Shown here piece after piece: positions 16,759 to 27,376 of a stretch of 59,723 nucleotides of DNA. Below the pieces are notes generated by a model. The model saw only the letters and a list, made by a program, of their open reading frames with translations, was not told where the DNA came from and made no database searches. The position numbers and the translations under genes are program-made. Position 1 is the stretch's first letter; each line of letters begins with the position of its first letter. The DNA comes from Ancylobacter novellus (GTDB lineage: Bacteria > Pseudomonadota > Alphaproteobacteria > Rhizobiales > Xanthobacteraceae): NCBI GenBank assembly GCA_003241485.1, contig QFQD01000013.1, forward strand, positions 1 through 59,723, in the 5' to 3' direction.

Positions 16759-18384
16759 TCAGTCGCGCAGCCCGCGATAGACAGACTGCAGGGCCTCGAA
16801 GCTCTTGAAGCGGCGCTCATGCCAGCTGCGGTTGGCGGCGGTCGGGGCGTAGACAACCTCAATCTGCGACATGGACCGCATCGCCGTCTCGAAGCCATCA
16901 TAGTGGCCGGACGCCACGGCGCCGAGAATGGCGGAGCCAAGCAGAACGGGCTCGGGCGACCTGACGCCGGCAATATTCACGTCCGCCGCATCCGCCAGAA
17001 CCTGCCGTACCAGCGGGCTCTGGCCGGCGCCGCCCGAGACGACAACGGTGTCGGTCCGCACGCCCTTGGCGGCCTGCGCGTTGAGGATCTGGCGGAGCCC
17101 GTAGCCGATGCCGGCAAGCCCGGCCATGTAGAGCCCTGTGAGGCTGTCGAGGCTTTCATCCATGCCGATGCCGGCAATGATGCCGCGCGCGAGATGGTCG
17201 GCGAAGGGCGCGCGGTTGCCCAGAAATTCCGGCACGACATGCAGCGTGCCGACCAGCGGGGCGATGGCGGCGGCGCCGCCGGCTTCCTCCGCGCGGCGGG
17301 CGAGCCAGATGCTGAGATTGGTGCCGTCCTTGCGCGCGAGTTCGCTCGCCTGCGGAGCGGCGGGATGCAGCCGCACCAGCCGGTCGATCGCCGCGCCGGC
17401 GGCGGACTGGCCACCCTCGTTCAGCCAGAAGTCCGGGACCATCGCCGAGAAATAGGGGCCCCACACGCCCGGCACGAAAACTGGCTCGGCGGTTGTGAGC
17501 AGGGTGCAGGCGGAGGTGCCGAAGACGTAGGCCATTCGGTTGAGCACGGTGATGGTGGTGTCGCCGGAATGGCCCTCGCGCGCACCGACCGTGCCGATAC
17601 CGCCGGCATGGGCGTCGATCAGGCCGGCGGCGACCGCCGTGCCGGGGGCAAGGCCGAGTTCGGCGGCGGCCGGCGCGGTGAGGCCGGTGCCTAGCGGCGT
17701 GCCGGCGGCGACGATCTCCGTGCCGATGCGCGAAAAGCCCTCATCCGCCAGCGCGCCGAGCCCTACCGCGCGGAAGTAATCCCCGTCCCAGCGCCCTTCA
17801 TGGGCGAGGTAGGTCCATTTGCAGGTGACGGTGCAGACCGAGCGCGCGAGGCTGCCGGTCGCCTTGAAGGTGAGGAAATCGGCGAGGTCGAGGAACTGCC
17901 AGGCGCCGTCGAACGTCTCCGCCAGTTCTTCCTTCAGCCAGAGCAGCTTGGGCGTTTCCATTTCCGGCGAGATGGTGCCGCCGACATAGTCCAGCACCCG
18001 GCCGCCGCGCGCATTGATGCGGTCGGCCTGCCCGGTGGCGCGGTGGTCCATCCACACGATGACGTTGCGCGCGGCATCGCCATGCCGGCCGACCGGGATC
18101 GGCCGGCCTTCCGCGCCCAGCACGACCAGCGAACAGGTCGCGTCGAATCCGATGCCCTTGACGGCTTCCGGCGCGACGCCGGAGGCCGTCAGCGCCTCGC
18201 GCAGGCTGGCGCAGACCGCCTGCCAGATGTCATCGCTCGACTGCTCGACAATGTCGCCCGGCTCCTTCCACATGCGGATGTCGCGCTTGGCCGAGGCGAG
18301 GAGCGTGCCCGCCGCGTCGAAGATGCCGGCGCGCACGCTGCCCGTGCCGACATCGATTCCAGCGAAACACCCGCTCATGGTCAA
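16759..18384 (-). CDS. FGGY-family carbohydrate (pentulose) kinase
   Basis: 541 aa, the ribulokinase-like length of the FGGY family. The N-terminal phosphate-binding GIDVGTGSVRAGIFD (residues about 8-22) and second-domain VVSGGAGQSPLVRQVLADA glycine-rich motif are intact. It is the last gene of the minus-strand polyol operon and overlaps the SDR gene by 4 bases. With a ribitol-type SDR upstream, phosphorylation of ribulose or xylulose made by the dehydrogenases is the likely job, feeding the pentose phosphate route. The exact sugar is inference. Confidence 0.88.
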   Translation of the reverse strand: MTMSGCFAGIDVGTGSVRAGIFDAAGTLLASAKRDIRMWKEPGDIVEQSSDDIWQAVCASLREALTASGVAPEAVKGIGFDATCSLVVLGAEGRPIPVGRHGDAARNVIVWMDHRATGQADRINARGGRVLDYVGGTISPEMETPKLLWLKEELAETFDGAWQFLDLADFLTFKATGSLARSVCTVTCKWTYLAHEGRWDGDYFRAVGLGALADEGFSRIGTEIVAAGTPLGTGLTAPAAAELGLAPGTAVAAGLIDAHAGGIGTVGAREGHSGDTTITVLNRMAYVFGTSACTLLTTAEPVFVPGVWGPYFSAMVPDFWLNEGGQSAAGAAIDRLVRLHPAAPQASELARKDGTNLSIWLARRAEEAGGAAAIAPLVGTLHVVPEFLGNRAPFADHLARGIIAGIGMDESLDSLTGLYMAGLAGIGYGLRQILNAQAAKGVRTDTVVVSGGAGQSPLVRQVLADAADVNIAGVRSPEPVLLGSAILGAVASGHYDGFETAMRSMSQIEVVYAPTAANRSWHERRFKSFEALQSVYRGLRD

Positions 18385-19106
18385 AGGTCCGTTCCGTTCG
18401 GCACGATCACGAGATCGCGTATGGTGACATTACGCGGACGGGTGAGCATGAAAACGACGCTGTCGGCCACCTCGCGCGGCTCCATCAGTGCACCCGATGC
18501 CAGTGCCTCGTCCAGCTTGGCCTGTGGCCAATCCTTGATGAGGGCGGTGACGACGGGGCCCGGCAGCACCGCGCCGACGCGCACGCCGTCCTTGGCGACC
18601 TGCCGGCGCACCGTATGAACGAAGGCCTGCACGGCGAATTTCGAGGCCGTATAGACCGGCTCCCACACCACCGGCACCACGCCGGCGATGGAGGAGGTGA
18701 AGATCACGTCGCCGGTCTTGCGCGCCACCATGTGCGGGAGCACGGCGTGAACGGTGCGGAAGGCGGCGTTCACGTTCAGGTTCAGCACCCGGTCCCACAC
18801 ATCGGGGTCGCCTTCCACCACCGGGCCGCCAATATAGGCGCCGGCATTGGCGTGGAAGATGTCGAGATGCCCGCAGCGATCGAGGATCGCCGGCAGCATG
18901 GTGGCCACGCTCGCCGGGTCGAGCAGGTCGACCACCAAGGGCACTGCCCGCGAGCCGAGCCGCGCGCAGGTTTCTTCCAGCACGTCGGCGGCGCGGTCGA
19001 CGAGGACGACGGTCGCGCCCTCTTCCAGCATTGCCTCGGCGCATGCGAGGCCGATGCCCGAGGCCGCCCCCGTAATGGCGGCAACCTTGCCCTGAAGCCT
19101 GGCCAT
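18381..19106 (-). CDS. Short-chain dehydrogenase, ribitol 2-dehydrogenase-like
   Basis: 241 aa from ATG 19106 (MARLQGKVAAITG); the frame is open 25 codons further, but that part overlaps the intergenic palindrome. The cofactor motif is TGAASGIG (about residue 12-19), then NAGAY, and the catalytic YTASK near 149 with an upstream Ser (TSSIAG). The C-terminus ends in VPNGTDL, a tail I associate with rhizobial ribitol 2-dehydrogenases. It would oxidise a sugar alcohol to a ketose with NAD. It shares the operon with a medium-chain polyol dehydrogenase, so more than one polyol may be used. Confidence 0.85.
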   Translation of the reverse strand: MARLQGKVAAITGAASGIGLACAEAMLEEGATVVLVDRAADVLEETCARLGSRAVPLVVDLLDPASVATMLPAILDRCGHLDIFHANAGAYIGGPVVEGDPDVWDRVLNLNVNAAFRTVHAVLPHMVARKTGDVIFTSSIAGVVPVVWEPVYTASKFAVQAFVHTVRRQVAKDGVRVGAVLPGPVVTALIKDWPQAKLDEALASGALMEPREVADSVVFMLTRPRNVTIRDLVIVPNGTDL

Positions 19107-19142
19107 GAGAAACTCCGATTGATCTAGTTCGGGAACGAACGA

Positions 19143-19165
19143 CCCTCTCCCCGGCGGGGAGAGGG
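19143..19165. repeat. Intergenic palindrome CCCTCTCCCC-GGC-GGGGAGAGGG
   Basis: Perfect 10-bp inverted repeat (19143-19152 with 19156-19165) with a 3-base centre, in the 71-base gap between the xylitol-type dehydrogenase and SDR genes. Very similar CTCTCCCC/GGGGAGAG palindromes are dispersed intergenic repeats in many proteobacteria. Inside an operon it could act as a 3' stabiliser. I see only one copy in this window. Confidence 0.7.
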
Positions 19166-19177
19166 CGAAGGTGTGCC

Positions 19178-20218
<1,041 letters not shown>

Positions 20219-20256
20219 GGTCTTGTCCTGCTGGAGTTGCCGTCGTCGAGGGGGCG

Positions 20257-21339
<1,083 letters not shown>

Positions 21340-21398
21340 CGGCTCTTACTCCAAAATCTCTGGCCGCGGCCCCTTGCGGTCGCCCCGGGCGGTGTCGG

Positions 21399-22382
21399 TC
21401 AACGCTCCAGGAGAGCGGCAGCGCATTTTTCGTCGGTCACGAGGCGTTTGACGTAGCCACCCCCGAGGATGGCCCGGATGATCGGCACCTTGTGCAGGCC
21501 GCCGGAGGCCAGCAGGGAGAACGCCACGCTCTTCAGTTCATGCGGCGACAGGGACAGCACCCGCTGGTTCAGCGGGTGGTCGAGCGGCCGGCCATCCGCG
21601 TCGAGGAACACGCCGAGAAGATCGCCCACCGCGCCCGCGGCGATGAGGCTGTCGCGGTTCTCCGTCACGGTCTGCGTCTGGATCAGCAGCGAGCGGTCGC
21701 TCATGTCGCCACAGGACACCAGCGCGGCATCGACCAGCCGGGCCCGGCGCAACGTCTCGCCGATGCCGTGATGCGACAGCAGGAGGGTGCGGCTTTCCGG
21801 GGTCGGCATGTAGATGGGCGCGGCGATGTAGTAGCAGTCGGCCGAGATGGCGCGCGCATAGCCGGTGGCGACCTCGAAGGTCGAGGCGCCGGAGCCTCTC
21901 GTGACGCCGCCCATGATCGAGGTGACCCAGCTGTCGGGCAGCGGGCGCGCGGAGATGCGCTTCAGCCCGGCGGCGAGCGTCTTGCCCCAGCCGACGCCGA
22001 TGCCCATGCCGTTGGTCAGGTGCCGGTCGAGCAGCGCGCCCGCCGCCTCGCCGATGACCCGCTGCTGGTCGGCATCGTCCGGCAGGCTGGGCACCACGCT
22101 GACGCCCTGCAGGCCGAAGCGCTGCTTGAGCTTCTGCTCCAGCTCGACGCAGTCCGCCATGGGCAGGCGGATGTCGATGCGCACGGAACCGTCGGTGCGC
22201 AGCTGGCCGAGGATCTTGTTGATGCGCAGCCGGGTCAGCCCGAGCTGGTCGGCAATGTCCTGCTGGGTGAGACCGCCGATGAAATAGAGCCAGGCGACGC
22301 GGGCACGGATCTGCGCGGCCTCGATCTCGTCCACCGAGCTCGGCTGGCTGCCCTGTCCGTTCCTGTCGCGCGCGCCCGTCAT
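21399..22382 (-). CDS. SorC/DeoR-type sugar-binding transcriptional regulator
   Basis: 327 aa. The N-terminal helix-turn-helix is about residues 25-65 (ARVAWLYFIGGLTQQDIADQ, then LGLTRLRINKILGQLR), and the rest is the SorC sugar-phosphate-binding domain (GIGVGWGKTLAAGL, CGDMSDRSLL, GAVGDLLG). SorC proteins are released from DNA by a phosphorylated sugar, so the product of the FGGY kinase is a natural inducer. It lies inside the operon it presumably controls; the AT-rich divergent region 27135-27376 is the likely target. Confidence 0.9.
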   Translation of the reverse strand: MTGARDRNGQGSQPSSVDEIEAAQIRARVAWLYFIGGLTQQDIADQLGLTRLRINKILGQLRTDGSVRIDIRLPMADCVELEQKLKQRFGLQGVSVVPSLPDDADQQRVIGEAAGALLDRHLTNGMGIGVGWGKTLAAGLKRISARPLPDSWVTSIMGGVTRGSGASTFEVATGYARAISADCYYIAAPIYMPTPESRTLLLSHHGIGETLRRARLVDAALVSCGDMSDRSLLIQTQTVTENRDSLIAAGAVGDLLGVFLDADGRPLDHPLNQRVLSLSPHELKSVAFSLLASGGLHKVPIIRAILGGGYVKRLVTDEKCAAALLER

Positions 22383-22394
22383 ATCCCGGCTTTC

Positions 22395-23318
22395 TCAGGC
22401 GAAGGCCCGCTTGAGAAGCACCGATGTCGCTTCCAGCGCCTTCAGGATCGAAAGGTCGTCCCGCTCGAACGGATAGAACACTTCGAGGAACACCGGCCGG
22501 TCGGCGAGCCCGGTCTCGCGCAGCAGGGCAGCGGCGGCGGCCGGGTCGACGGCGCCGGGCTCGGTGAAGTCCCAATGCCGGTCCAGCATGAAATCGGTCT
22601 GCTGGATGTGCACGGCGGTGATGACGTCCGCAAGCTCCCGGAACCAGGGCTCCATGGCGCCGTGATCGGGACCGTAGAGCGGCGTGAACGTCCCGTGCCC
22701 CCAGTCGGGGCAGAAGCGCCAGGGCGCGGCGCTGCCGGCGACATCGGCCATCATCTGCTTGGCCTGGTCGATGGTCCACGGCCATTCGCGCCGCAGCGGG
22801 GTCGGCTCGACATAGAGTTCGGTGAGCCCCTCCGCCGCCGCGCGCGCCGCCAGCCGGTGCATGCGGGCGATGAGGTCGTCATAATCGGCCGCCGGGATCG
22901 CGTCCGCCTCAAACCCGTCGATCCGGGCGGCGATCGCGCCGAGCGGGCCGCCGACGCGCAGAATGCCGGCGGTGGCGGCGAAGCGATAGGCGCGGCCCAG
23001 CCATTGCTCGGCATAGTCGCGCACATCGGGATCTGGATGCAGCAGCTGGTTGAAGGTGTAGTGCGCGAGGCCGATGAAGGCGCTGTGGATCTCGATGCCG
23101 TGCTCGGCCGTGGCCACGCGGATGGCGGCGGCCTGGCGGTCCAGCATCGCGTCGGGCCACATCGGGTCGACGAGGTCGAACGAGAACTGCACGAGATCGA
23201 GGCCGAGGCGCTCGCGCACGACGGGGGCCCAAAGTTCGGGCGTCACCCACCGCTTGACGCAGAAGCCGAGATTGATGCCCAGCGTGATGGGGGCGTGCTC
23301 GCCTGACATTGCGCTCAC
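22395..23318 (-). CDS. Sugar phosphate isomerase/epimerase, xylose-isomerase-like TIM barrel
   Basis: 307 aa AP-endonuclease-2/xylose-isomerase-like TIM barrel. Candidate metal ligands include Glu in LYVEPTP (about 150), Asp/His in FCPDWGHGT (about 185), His in VHIQQTD and Glu in VFLEVFYPFE near the end. It resembles the EryC-type tetrulose-phosphate epimerases of erythritol loci as well as other polyol-linked isomerases. The start overlaps the permease stop (ATGA), so it is made with the transporter. Its exact substrate, a tetrulose or pentulose or its phosphate, is not determined. Confidence 0.75.
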   Translation of the reverse strand: MSAMSGEHAPITLGINLGFCVKRWVTPELWAPVVRERLGLDLVQFSFDLVDPMWPDAMLDRQAAAIRVATAEHGIEIHSAFIGLAHYTFNQLLHPDPDVRDYAEQWLGRAYRFAATAGILRVGGPLGAIAARIDGFEADAIPAADYDDLIARMHRLAARAAAEGLTELYVEPTPLRREWPWTIDQAKQMMADVAGSAAPWRFCPDWGHGTFTPLYGPDHGAMEPWFRELADVITAVHIQQTDFMLDRHWDFTEPGAVDPAAAAALLRETGLADRPVFLEVFYPFERDDLSILKALEATSVLLKRAFA

Positions 23319-24124
23319 TTGGTCGCCCCCATGGTGAGCCCGCGCACCATGTGACGCGAGACGATGAGCGCGAAGATCGTCACCGGCAGCACGATGACCG
23401 TGCCGGTGGCCATGATCTTGCCCCAGGGCAGCTCATAGCCCGACATGAAGGAGGTGGCCACCACCGGCGCGGTCTGCGCCGCGCGGCGGGTGAGCACCAG
23501 CGCGTAAAGCAGTTCGTTCCACGAGAAGATGAAGGAGAAGATCGCCGACACCGCGATGCCCGGCGCGCCGAGCGGCAGATAGATCTTGCGGAAGATGGTG
23601 AACTGGTCGGCGCCGTCGAGCCGCGCCGCCTGTTCGAGGTCCGGCGGGATCGACTTGAACTGGTCGGTGACGATCCACACCACGATCGGGATGTTGAAGG
23701 TGAGGTAGATGAGGATCAGCACGAGATGGGTGTCGAGCAGGTTGGCGTACATCGCCAGTAGATAGACCGGCAGCGCCAGCACGATCGGGCTCGTCATGCG
23801 GTTGGAGATGAACCAGAACCACAGGTCCGACTTGCCGCGAAACTCGTAGCGCGCCAGCGCGAAGGCGGCCGGGGTGCCGAGCACGACCGCCAGCAGCGTG
23901 GTCGCGGTGGCGACGATCAGCGAATTGACGATCGCGCCGGAGACCTTGGTGTCGGAGAAGATCTCGACATAGTTCTGCAGCGTCGGGGTGAAGAACCACA
24001 CCGGCGGGGACGCGAGAATGTCGGACTGGGTCTTGAAGCTCGCGGCCACCATCCACAGGAACGGGAACAGCGAGAAGGCGACGACGGCCGTGAGACCGAG
24101 CGCATGGAGCAGCTTGCCGCGCAT
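23315..24124 (-). CDS. ABC sugar transporter permease, MalG/UgpE type
   Basis: 269 aa from ATG 24124 (MRGKLLHALG). The open frame extends far upstream, but that part is the antisense of the other permease gene. Six hydrophobic segments are visible, and the cytoplasmic EAA loop reads EQAARLDGADQFTIFRKIYLP near residue 180 (key residues E, A, A, G, then P after about 20). The start codon shares one base with the stop of the MalF-type permease gene, so the pair is translationally coupled. It forms the channel together with that partner. Confidence 0.92.
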   Translation of the reverse strand: MRGKLLHALGLTAVVAFSLFPFLWMVAASFKTQSDILASPPVWFFTPTLQNYVEIFSDTKVSGAIVNSLIVATATTLLAVVLGTPAAFALARYEFRGKSDLWFWFISNRMTSPIVLALPVYLLAMYANLLDTHLVLILIYLTFNIPIVVWIVTDQFKSIPPDLEQAARLDGADQFTIFRKIYLPLGAPGIAVSAIFSFIFSWNELLYALVLTRRAAQTAPVVATSFMSGYELPWGKIMATGTVIVLPVTIFALIVSRHMVRGLTMGATK

Positions 24125-25029
24125 CAGTTGACCTCCCGATAGAGCATGCGGATGTACAGCCGGCTGATAACGATGGTGATGATGAGCAGCAGGATGGCCT
24201 GCGCCGACGCGGTGCCGAGGTCGAAGATGCGGAAGCCGACGCGCTGGATGTAGATCGAGATGAGGTCGGTAGCCGAGCCAGGGCCGCCGCGGGTCATCAC
24301 GAACACCATGTCGAACAGCTTCAGCACGTCCGCCGAGCGCAGGATCATCACCGCGGTGAGGCCGGGCAGCAGATAGGGCAGCTGCACATGGCGCAGCAGC
24401 GCCAGCTTGGAGGAGGTCTCCAGCCGCGCCGCCTCCTCGATCTCGCCGGGCACCATCGACAGGCCGGCGAGGAAGATGAGGGCGCAGAACGGCGTCCACT
24501 GCCACACATCCATGATGACGATGGCGGCGAAGGCGCCGTTCTGGGTGCCGAGCCAGTCGATGCCGCCAATGCCGAACCAGTCGAGGAACTGGTTCGCGAC
24601 GCCGAATTCACGGTTGAAGATGAGCCGGCCGATCAGGCCGACCACGGCATAGGTGGTGGCGAGCGGCACCACCAGCGTCACCCGCGCCAGCGACTTGAGC
24701 AGGCCGAGGCCCGGCTTGTGCAGCAGCAGCGCGATGGTGAGGCCGAGCGCCACCTGGATCGGCAGCACGGTCACGTAGAACTTGGCGGTGAGCGCGAGCG
24801 AGGCCCAGAAGGTGCTGTCGGTGAGCACCGTCACGTAGTTCTCGAAGCCCACAAAGGGAAAGCCCTCGCGCGGCCGGGCGATGTTGTAGCGCCGGAACGA
24901 GGTGACCAGCGCGAAGATGGTGGGGTAGATGCCGATCAGCAGCAGCGTGAGGACAGCCGGCGCCAGGAACCAGGCCGGCGTCCAGCGGCCATATCCTCGA
25001 TTGGGCTTTGCGGCGGGAACATCACTCAT
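24124..25029 (-). CDS. ABC sugar transporter permease, MalF/UgpA type
   Basis: 301 aa from ATG 25029 (MSDVPAAKPNRGYG); the 28 codons upstream in frame are not protein-like. Six membrane spans begin with WFLAPAVLTLLLIGIYPT, and the EAA loop EIEEAARLETSSKLALLRHV is near residue 205. It pairs with the MalG-type permease immediately downstream. The 80-base gap to the SIS gene upstream is the place for its ribosome site. Confidence 0.92.
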   Translation of the reverse strand: MSDVPAAKPNRGYGRWTPAWFLAPAVLTLLLIGIYPTIFALVTSFRRYNIARPREGFPFVGFENYVTVLTDSTFWASLALTAKFYVTVLPIQVALGLTIALLLHKPGLGLLKSLARVTLVVPLATTYAVVGLIGRLIFNREFGVANQFLDWFGIGGIDWLGTQNGAFAAIVIMDVWQWTPFCALIFLAGLSMVPGEIEEAARLETSSKLALLRHVQLPYLLPGLTAVMILRSADVLKLFDMVFVMTRGGPGSATDLISIYIQRVGFRIFDLGTASAQAILLLIITIVISRLYIRMLYREVN

Positions 25030-25109
25030 GGGCGTTGGATCCTCGGCGTAGGCCGGCCGGTTGCAGGGCGCCGACGGGGGCAGGAAGCCGGCCCGGACGG
25101 ACGGGAGGG

Positions 25110-25664
25110 TCACTCCAGATTGGTATGGTTCGCCCGCATCTGCGCCGGCGTCACCGCGAGCCTGTCGCGCAGGCCCAGAATGAGAATTTCGAACAGCACA
25201 TAGAGCGCGCCCTCATAGAGCGAGCCCATGGGAAGCACCGAGGTCGCGCCCGCACCCTGATCGCGCGCCATGGTCTGCGCCGGCACGGTGAGCACGCGGT
25301 CGGCACGGGCCGCGGCCGCGCCTGTCGGCTCGGCGGTGACGACCAGCGTGCGGGCACCGGCCGCGTGCGCGACGCCCATCAGCGCCGCGACGGTGGAGAA
25401 ATCGCCCGGCCCGGCCGAGACGATGAGCAGGTCGCCGGGGCCGACCGGCGGGGTGGTCATGTCGCCCACCATCGCCGCTTTCAGCCCGAGATGGAACAGG
25501 CGCATCGCCAGTCCCTTGATCGCCAGTCCCTCGCGACCCACGCCATAGAGCGCGATGCGGCCGGCGGTGGCGATCTCCGTCAGGGCGGCGTCGAATTCCT
25601 CGCCGCTCACCTTGTCGAGGCAGTCGCCGATCTCGTCCAGGGCGCGTCGGTGAAGTGTGGTCAT
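25110..25664 (-). CDS. SIS-domain sugar-phosphate isomerase-like protein
   Basis: 184 aa from ATG 25664 (MTTLHRRALDEIG). A single SIS fold is shown by ALYGVGREGLAIKGLAMRL (about 35-53), DLLIVSAGPGDFSTVAALMG (about 79-98) and ARTLVVTAEP (about 103-112). These resemble 6-phospho-3-hexuloisomerase and similar single-domain isomerases. It lies between the binding-protein and permease genes, which is unusual for an importer operon and suggests an isomerisation step in the same pathway. Whether it is catalytic or senses a sugar phosphate is open. Confidence 0.85.
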   Translation of the reverse strand: MTTLHRRALDEIGDCLDKVSGEEFDAALTEIATAGRIALYGVGREGLAIKGLAMRLFHLGLKAAMVGDMTTPPVGPGDLLIVSAGPGDFSTVAALMGVAHAAGARTLVVTAEPTGAAAARADRVLTVPAQTMARDQGAGATSVLPMGSLYEGALYVLFEILILGLRDRLAVTPAQMRANHTNLE

Positions 25665-25696
25665 GGTGTCGAACCGGAAAGGCTGTTGAGGAAAGA

Positions 25697-25732
25697 AGGC
25701 GGATGCCGCTTCGCGGGTCACGGCATCCGCCT
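25697..25732 (-). terminator. Partial terminator between binding-protein and SIS genes
   Basis: Perfect 12-bp arms (25697-25708 and 25721-25732, core GGCGGATGCCG/CGGCATCCGCC) with a 12-base loop. On the minus strand it is followed by TTCTTT. A second hairpin at 25739-25778 (10-bp arms GCCGGCGACG/CGTCGCCGGC plus an inner 6-bp CAGGGC/GCCCTG) lies directly before it. Together they fill the gap after the solute-binding gene, the usual way importers keep that protein in excess over the permeases. Confidence 0.7.
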
Positions 25733-25784
25733 GCCGAAGCCGGCGACGAACAGGGCGCGGGCCCTGGCCGTCGCCGGCGTCAAC

Positions 25785-27134
25785 TCACTGGAGCAGCTTC
25801 TTCTTGCCGTCGTAATAGCCTTCCTTCTGGAGGATGGCTTCCATGCGGGTGCCGATCTCCTTGGAGCCGGCCTCGACCGAGACTTCGCCCAGCTCCATCT
25901 TGGAGCCCCACTCGGCAACGATCTCGGAGATCGCCGGCCAGGCCGGGAAGCGCGGACGGTACTCCGGCACGCCCTTCTCCCAGGACGCGACCATCGGGGC
26001 GACGAACTTGTACTTCGCCTGGATCGCCGGGTCCTTGTAGACGGCCATGCGGCCCGAGACGCCGCCGGCCTCGACATAGGCCTTGGCGATTTCCTCGGAG
26101 GTGGCCCACTGGATGAACAGCCAGGTCGCCTTCTGCTGCTCGGGGGTCGCCTGCGCCGCGACGCCGAGCGAGAAGCCGCCGAGCGCCGGCAGGCGGCCCG
26201 CCGGGCCGGCCGGCTCGGGCGCAACGGCGAGGCAGTCGCCGAGCTTGGAGGTCGCCGGGTCGGTGAGGGTCGAGTAGAAGGCCGACCATTCGGTCAGCAT
26301 GGCGGACTGGCCCTGGGCCAGCGAGTTCACCGCCTCGGCATGGTCGAAGGAGACGACGCCCGGCGGCATGTACTTGATGAGCGACTGGCGGAAGTTCAGG
26401 CCGTCCTGGCTTTCCTTGCTCATCAGGTTCGACTTGAACTCCTTGTTCAGGAGCGAGCCGCCGAAGGGCCACAGGAAGCGCATGAAGCTGTCAGCCGACT
26501 GGGTCTCGCCGCGGCGGGACTGCAGCACGTAGCCGTACTGGTTCTTGGAGGCGTCGGTCAGCTTGGGCGCGTAGACGTCGCGCAGCTCGGCCCAGGTCGC
26601 CGGGGGCTTGTCGAAGCCGGCTTCCTTGAGCTTGCAGGAATTGTAGAACAGCAGGCCCGAATAATTGTCGAAGGGCAGGCCGTAGGTGGTGCCGCCCCAG
26701 GTGCCGAACGCGTCGAGCAGCAGCGGGAAGAAGCCCGGCAGGTTCAGGTTGGGATCGGTGACGGCCTTGTCGGCCTCCAGATCCTTCAGCGGCACCAGCC
26801 AGCCATTTTCGGCGAACTCGCCGATCCAGACGAGGTCCACCAGCGCCATGGTGATGTCACCGCGCGAGGTGAAGTTGAGCACCTGCTTCTCGCGGGCGTT
26901 CTCGTAGGGGACGATCTCGTAATTGACCTTGATGCCGGTGCGCTTCTCGAACTCCGGCAGGAGCTTGATGATGGCGCGGTAGCCGGGGCGGTCGAGGAAC
27001 ACGCCGGTGACCTCGGTGCCCTTCAGCGGCTTGGCGGCGTCGGCCAGCCAGTCCGCGAAGGCCGCGACCGGCATGGCCGCGGTGGCCACGGCGATGGCGG
27101 CGACGCTGGCGCAGATTCTCAATGCACGATTCAT
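25785..27134 (-). CDS. ABC sugar-type transporter solute-binding protein (family 1)
   Basis: 449 aa from ATG 27134 (MNRALRICASVAA) with a Sec signal ending near AAFAD. The mature part is a family-1 extracellular binding protein (KGTEVTGVFLDRPGYRAIIK, GITVNYE-type hinge, YGLPFDNYSGLLFYN, AMLTEWSAFY). It is the first gene of the polyol operon and is followed by two hairpins, which fits high expression. Upstream is a 242-base region shared with the divergent phosphatase-like gene. The ligand is inferred to be a sugar alcohol from the two dehydrogenases downstream. Confidence 0.9.
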   Translation of the reverse strand: MNRALRICASVAAIAVATAAMPVAAFADWLADAAKPLKGTEVTGVFLDRPGYRAIIKLLPEFEKRTGIKVNYEIVPYENAREKQVLNFTSRGDITMALVDLVWIGEFAENGWLVPLKDLEADKAVTDPNLNLPGFFPLLLDAFGTWGGTTYGLPFDNYSGLLFYNSCKLKEAGFDKPPATWAELRDVYAPKLTDASKNQYGYVLQSRRGETQSADSFMRFLWPFGGSLLNKEFKSNLMSKESQDGLNFRQSLIKYMPPGVVSFDHAEAVNSLAQGQSAMLTEWSAFYSTLTDPATSKLGDCLAVAPEPAGPAGRLPALGGFSLGVAAQATPEQQKATWLFIQWATSEEIAKAYVEAGGVSGRMAVYKDPAIQAKYKFVAPMVASWEKGVPEYRPRFPAWPAISEIVAEWGSKMELGEVSVEAGSKEIGTRMEAILQKEGYYDGKKKLLQ

Positions 27135-27376
27135 GTGTTTCCTCCTGAGATGGCGCATCACCCGGTTGGGGAGGCCGGCATTCGGGCGGCTCGGGCCGCC
27201 TCTCATCTTTTGGCGCAGGCGCGGGAAGGGCGCGGTGAGCGTCAATTCCCGCTGGTGCGCGAGCAGGTTTCAGTCGATCAATGTGGAAACCGATACATTT
27301 GTAATCTGAAATATGCAATAGCATCACGCTCGGTGAACGCGCCGGTACATGGCTGAGATGTCGGAGGCCTTCGAGG
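27135..27376. promoter_or_regulatory. Divergent promoter region of the polyol operon and the IMPase-like gene
   Basis: A 242-base gap between two divergent starts. The core around 27280-27330 is AT-rich compared with its surroundings and contains GATACATTTGTAATC, with GAT...ATC ends, and several TTT/AAA runs. It is the natural site for both promoters and for the SorC operator. I could not fix a single convincing -35/-10 pair. Confidence 0.45.

Noticed and set aside
19143..19165. Rho-independent terminator inside the polyol operon
   Set aside because: No U tract on either strand and the flanking genes belong to one pathway; it fits the dispersed palindrome class better.
25008..27356. 782-residue plus-strand frame
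   Set aside because: It mirrors the binding-protein, SIS and permease genes on the other strand and has no recognisable domain.
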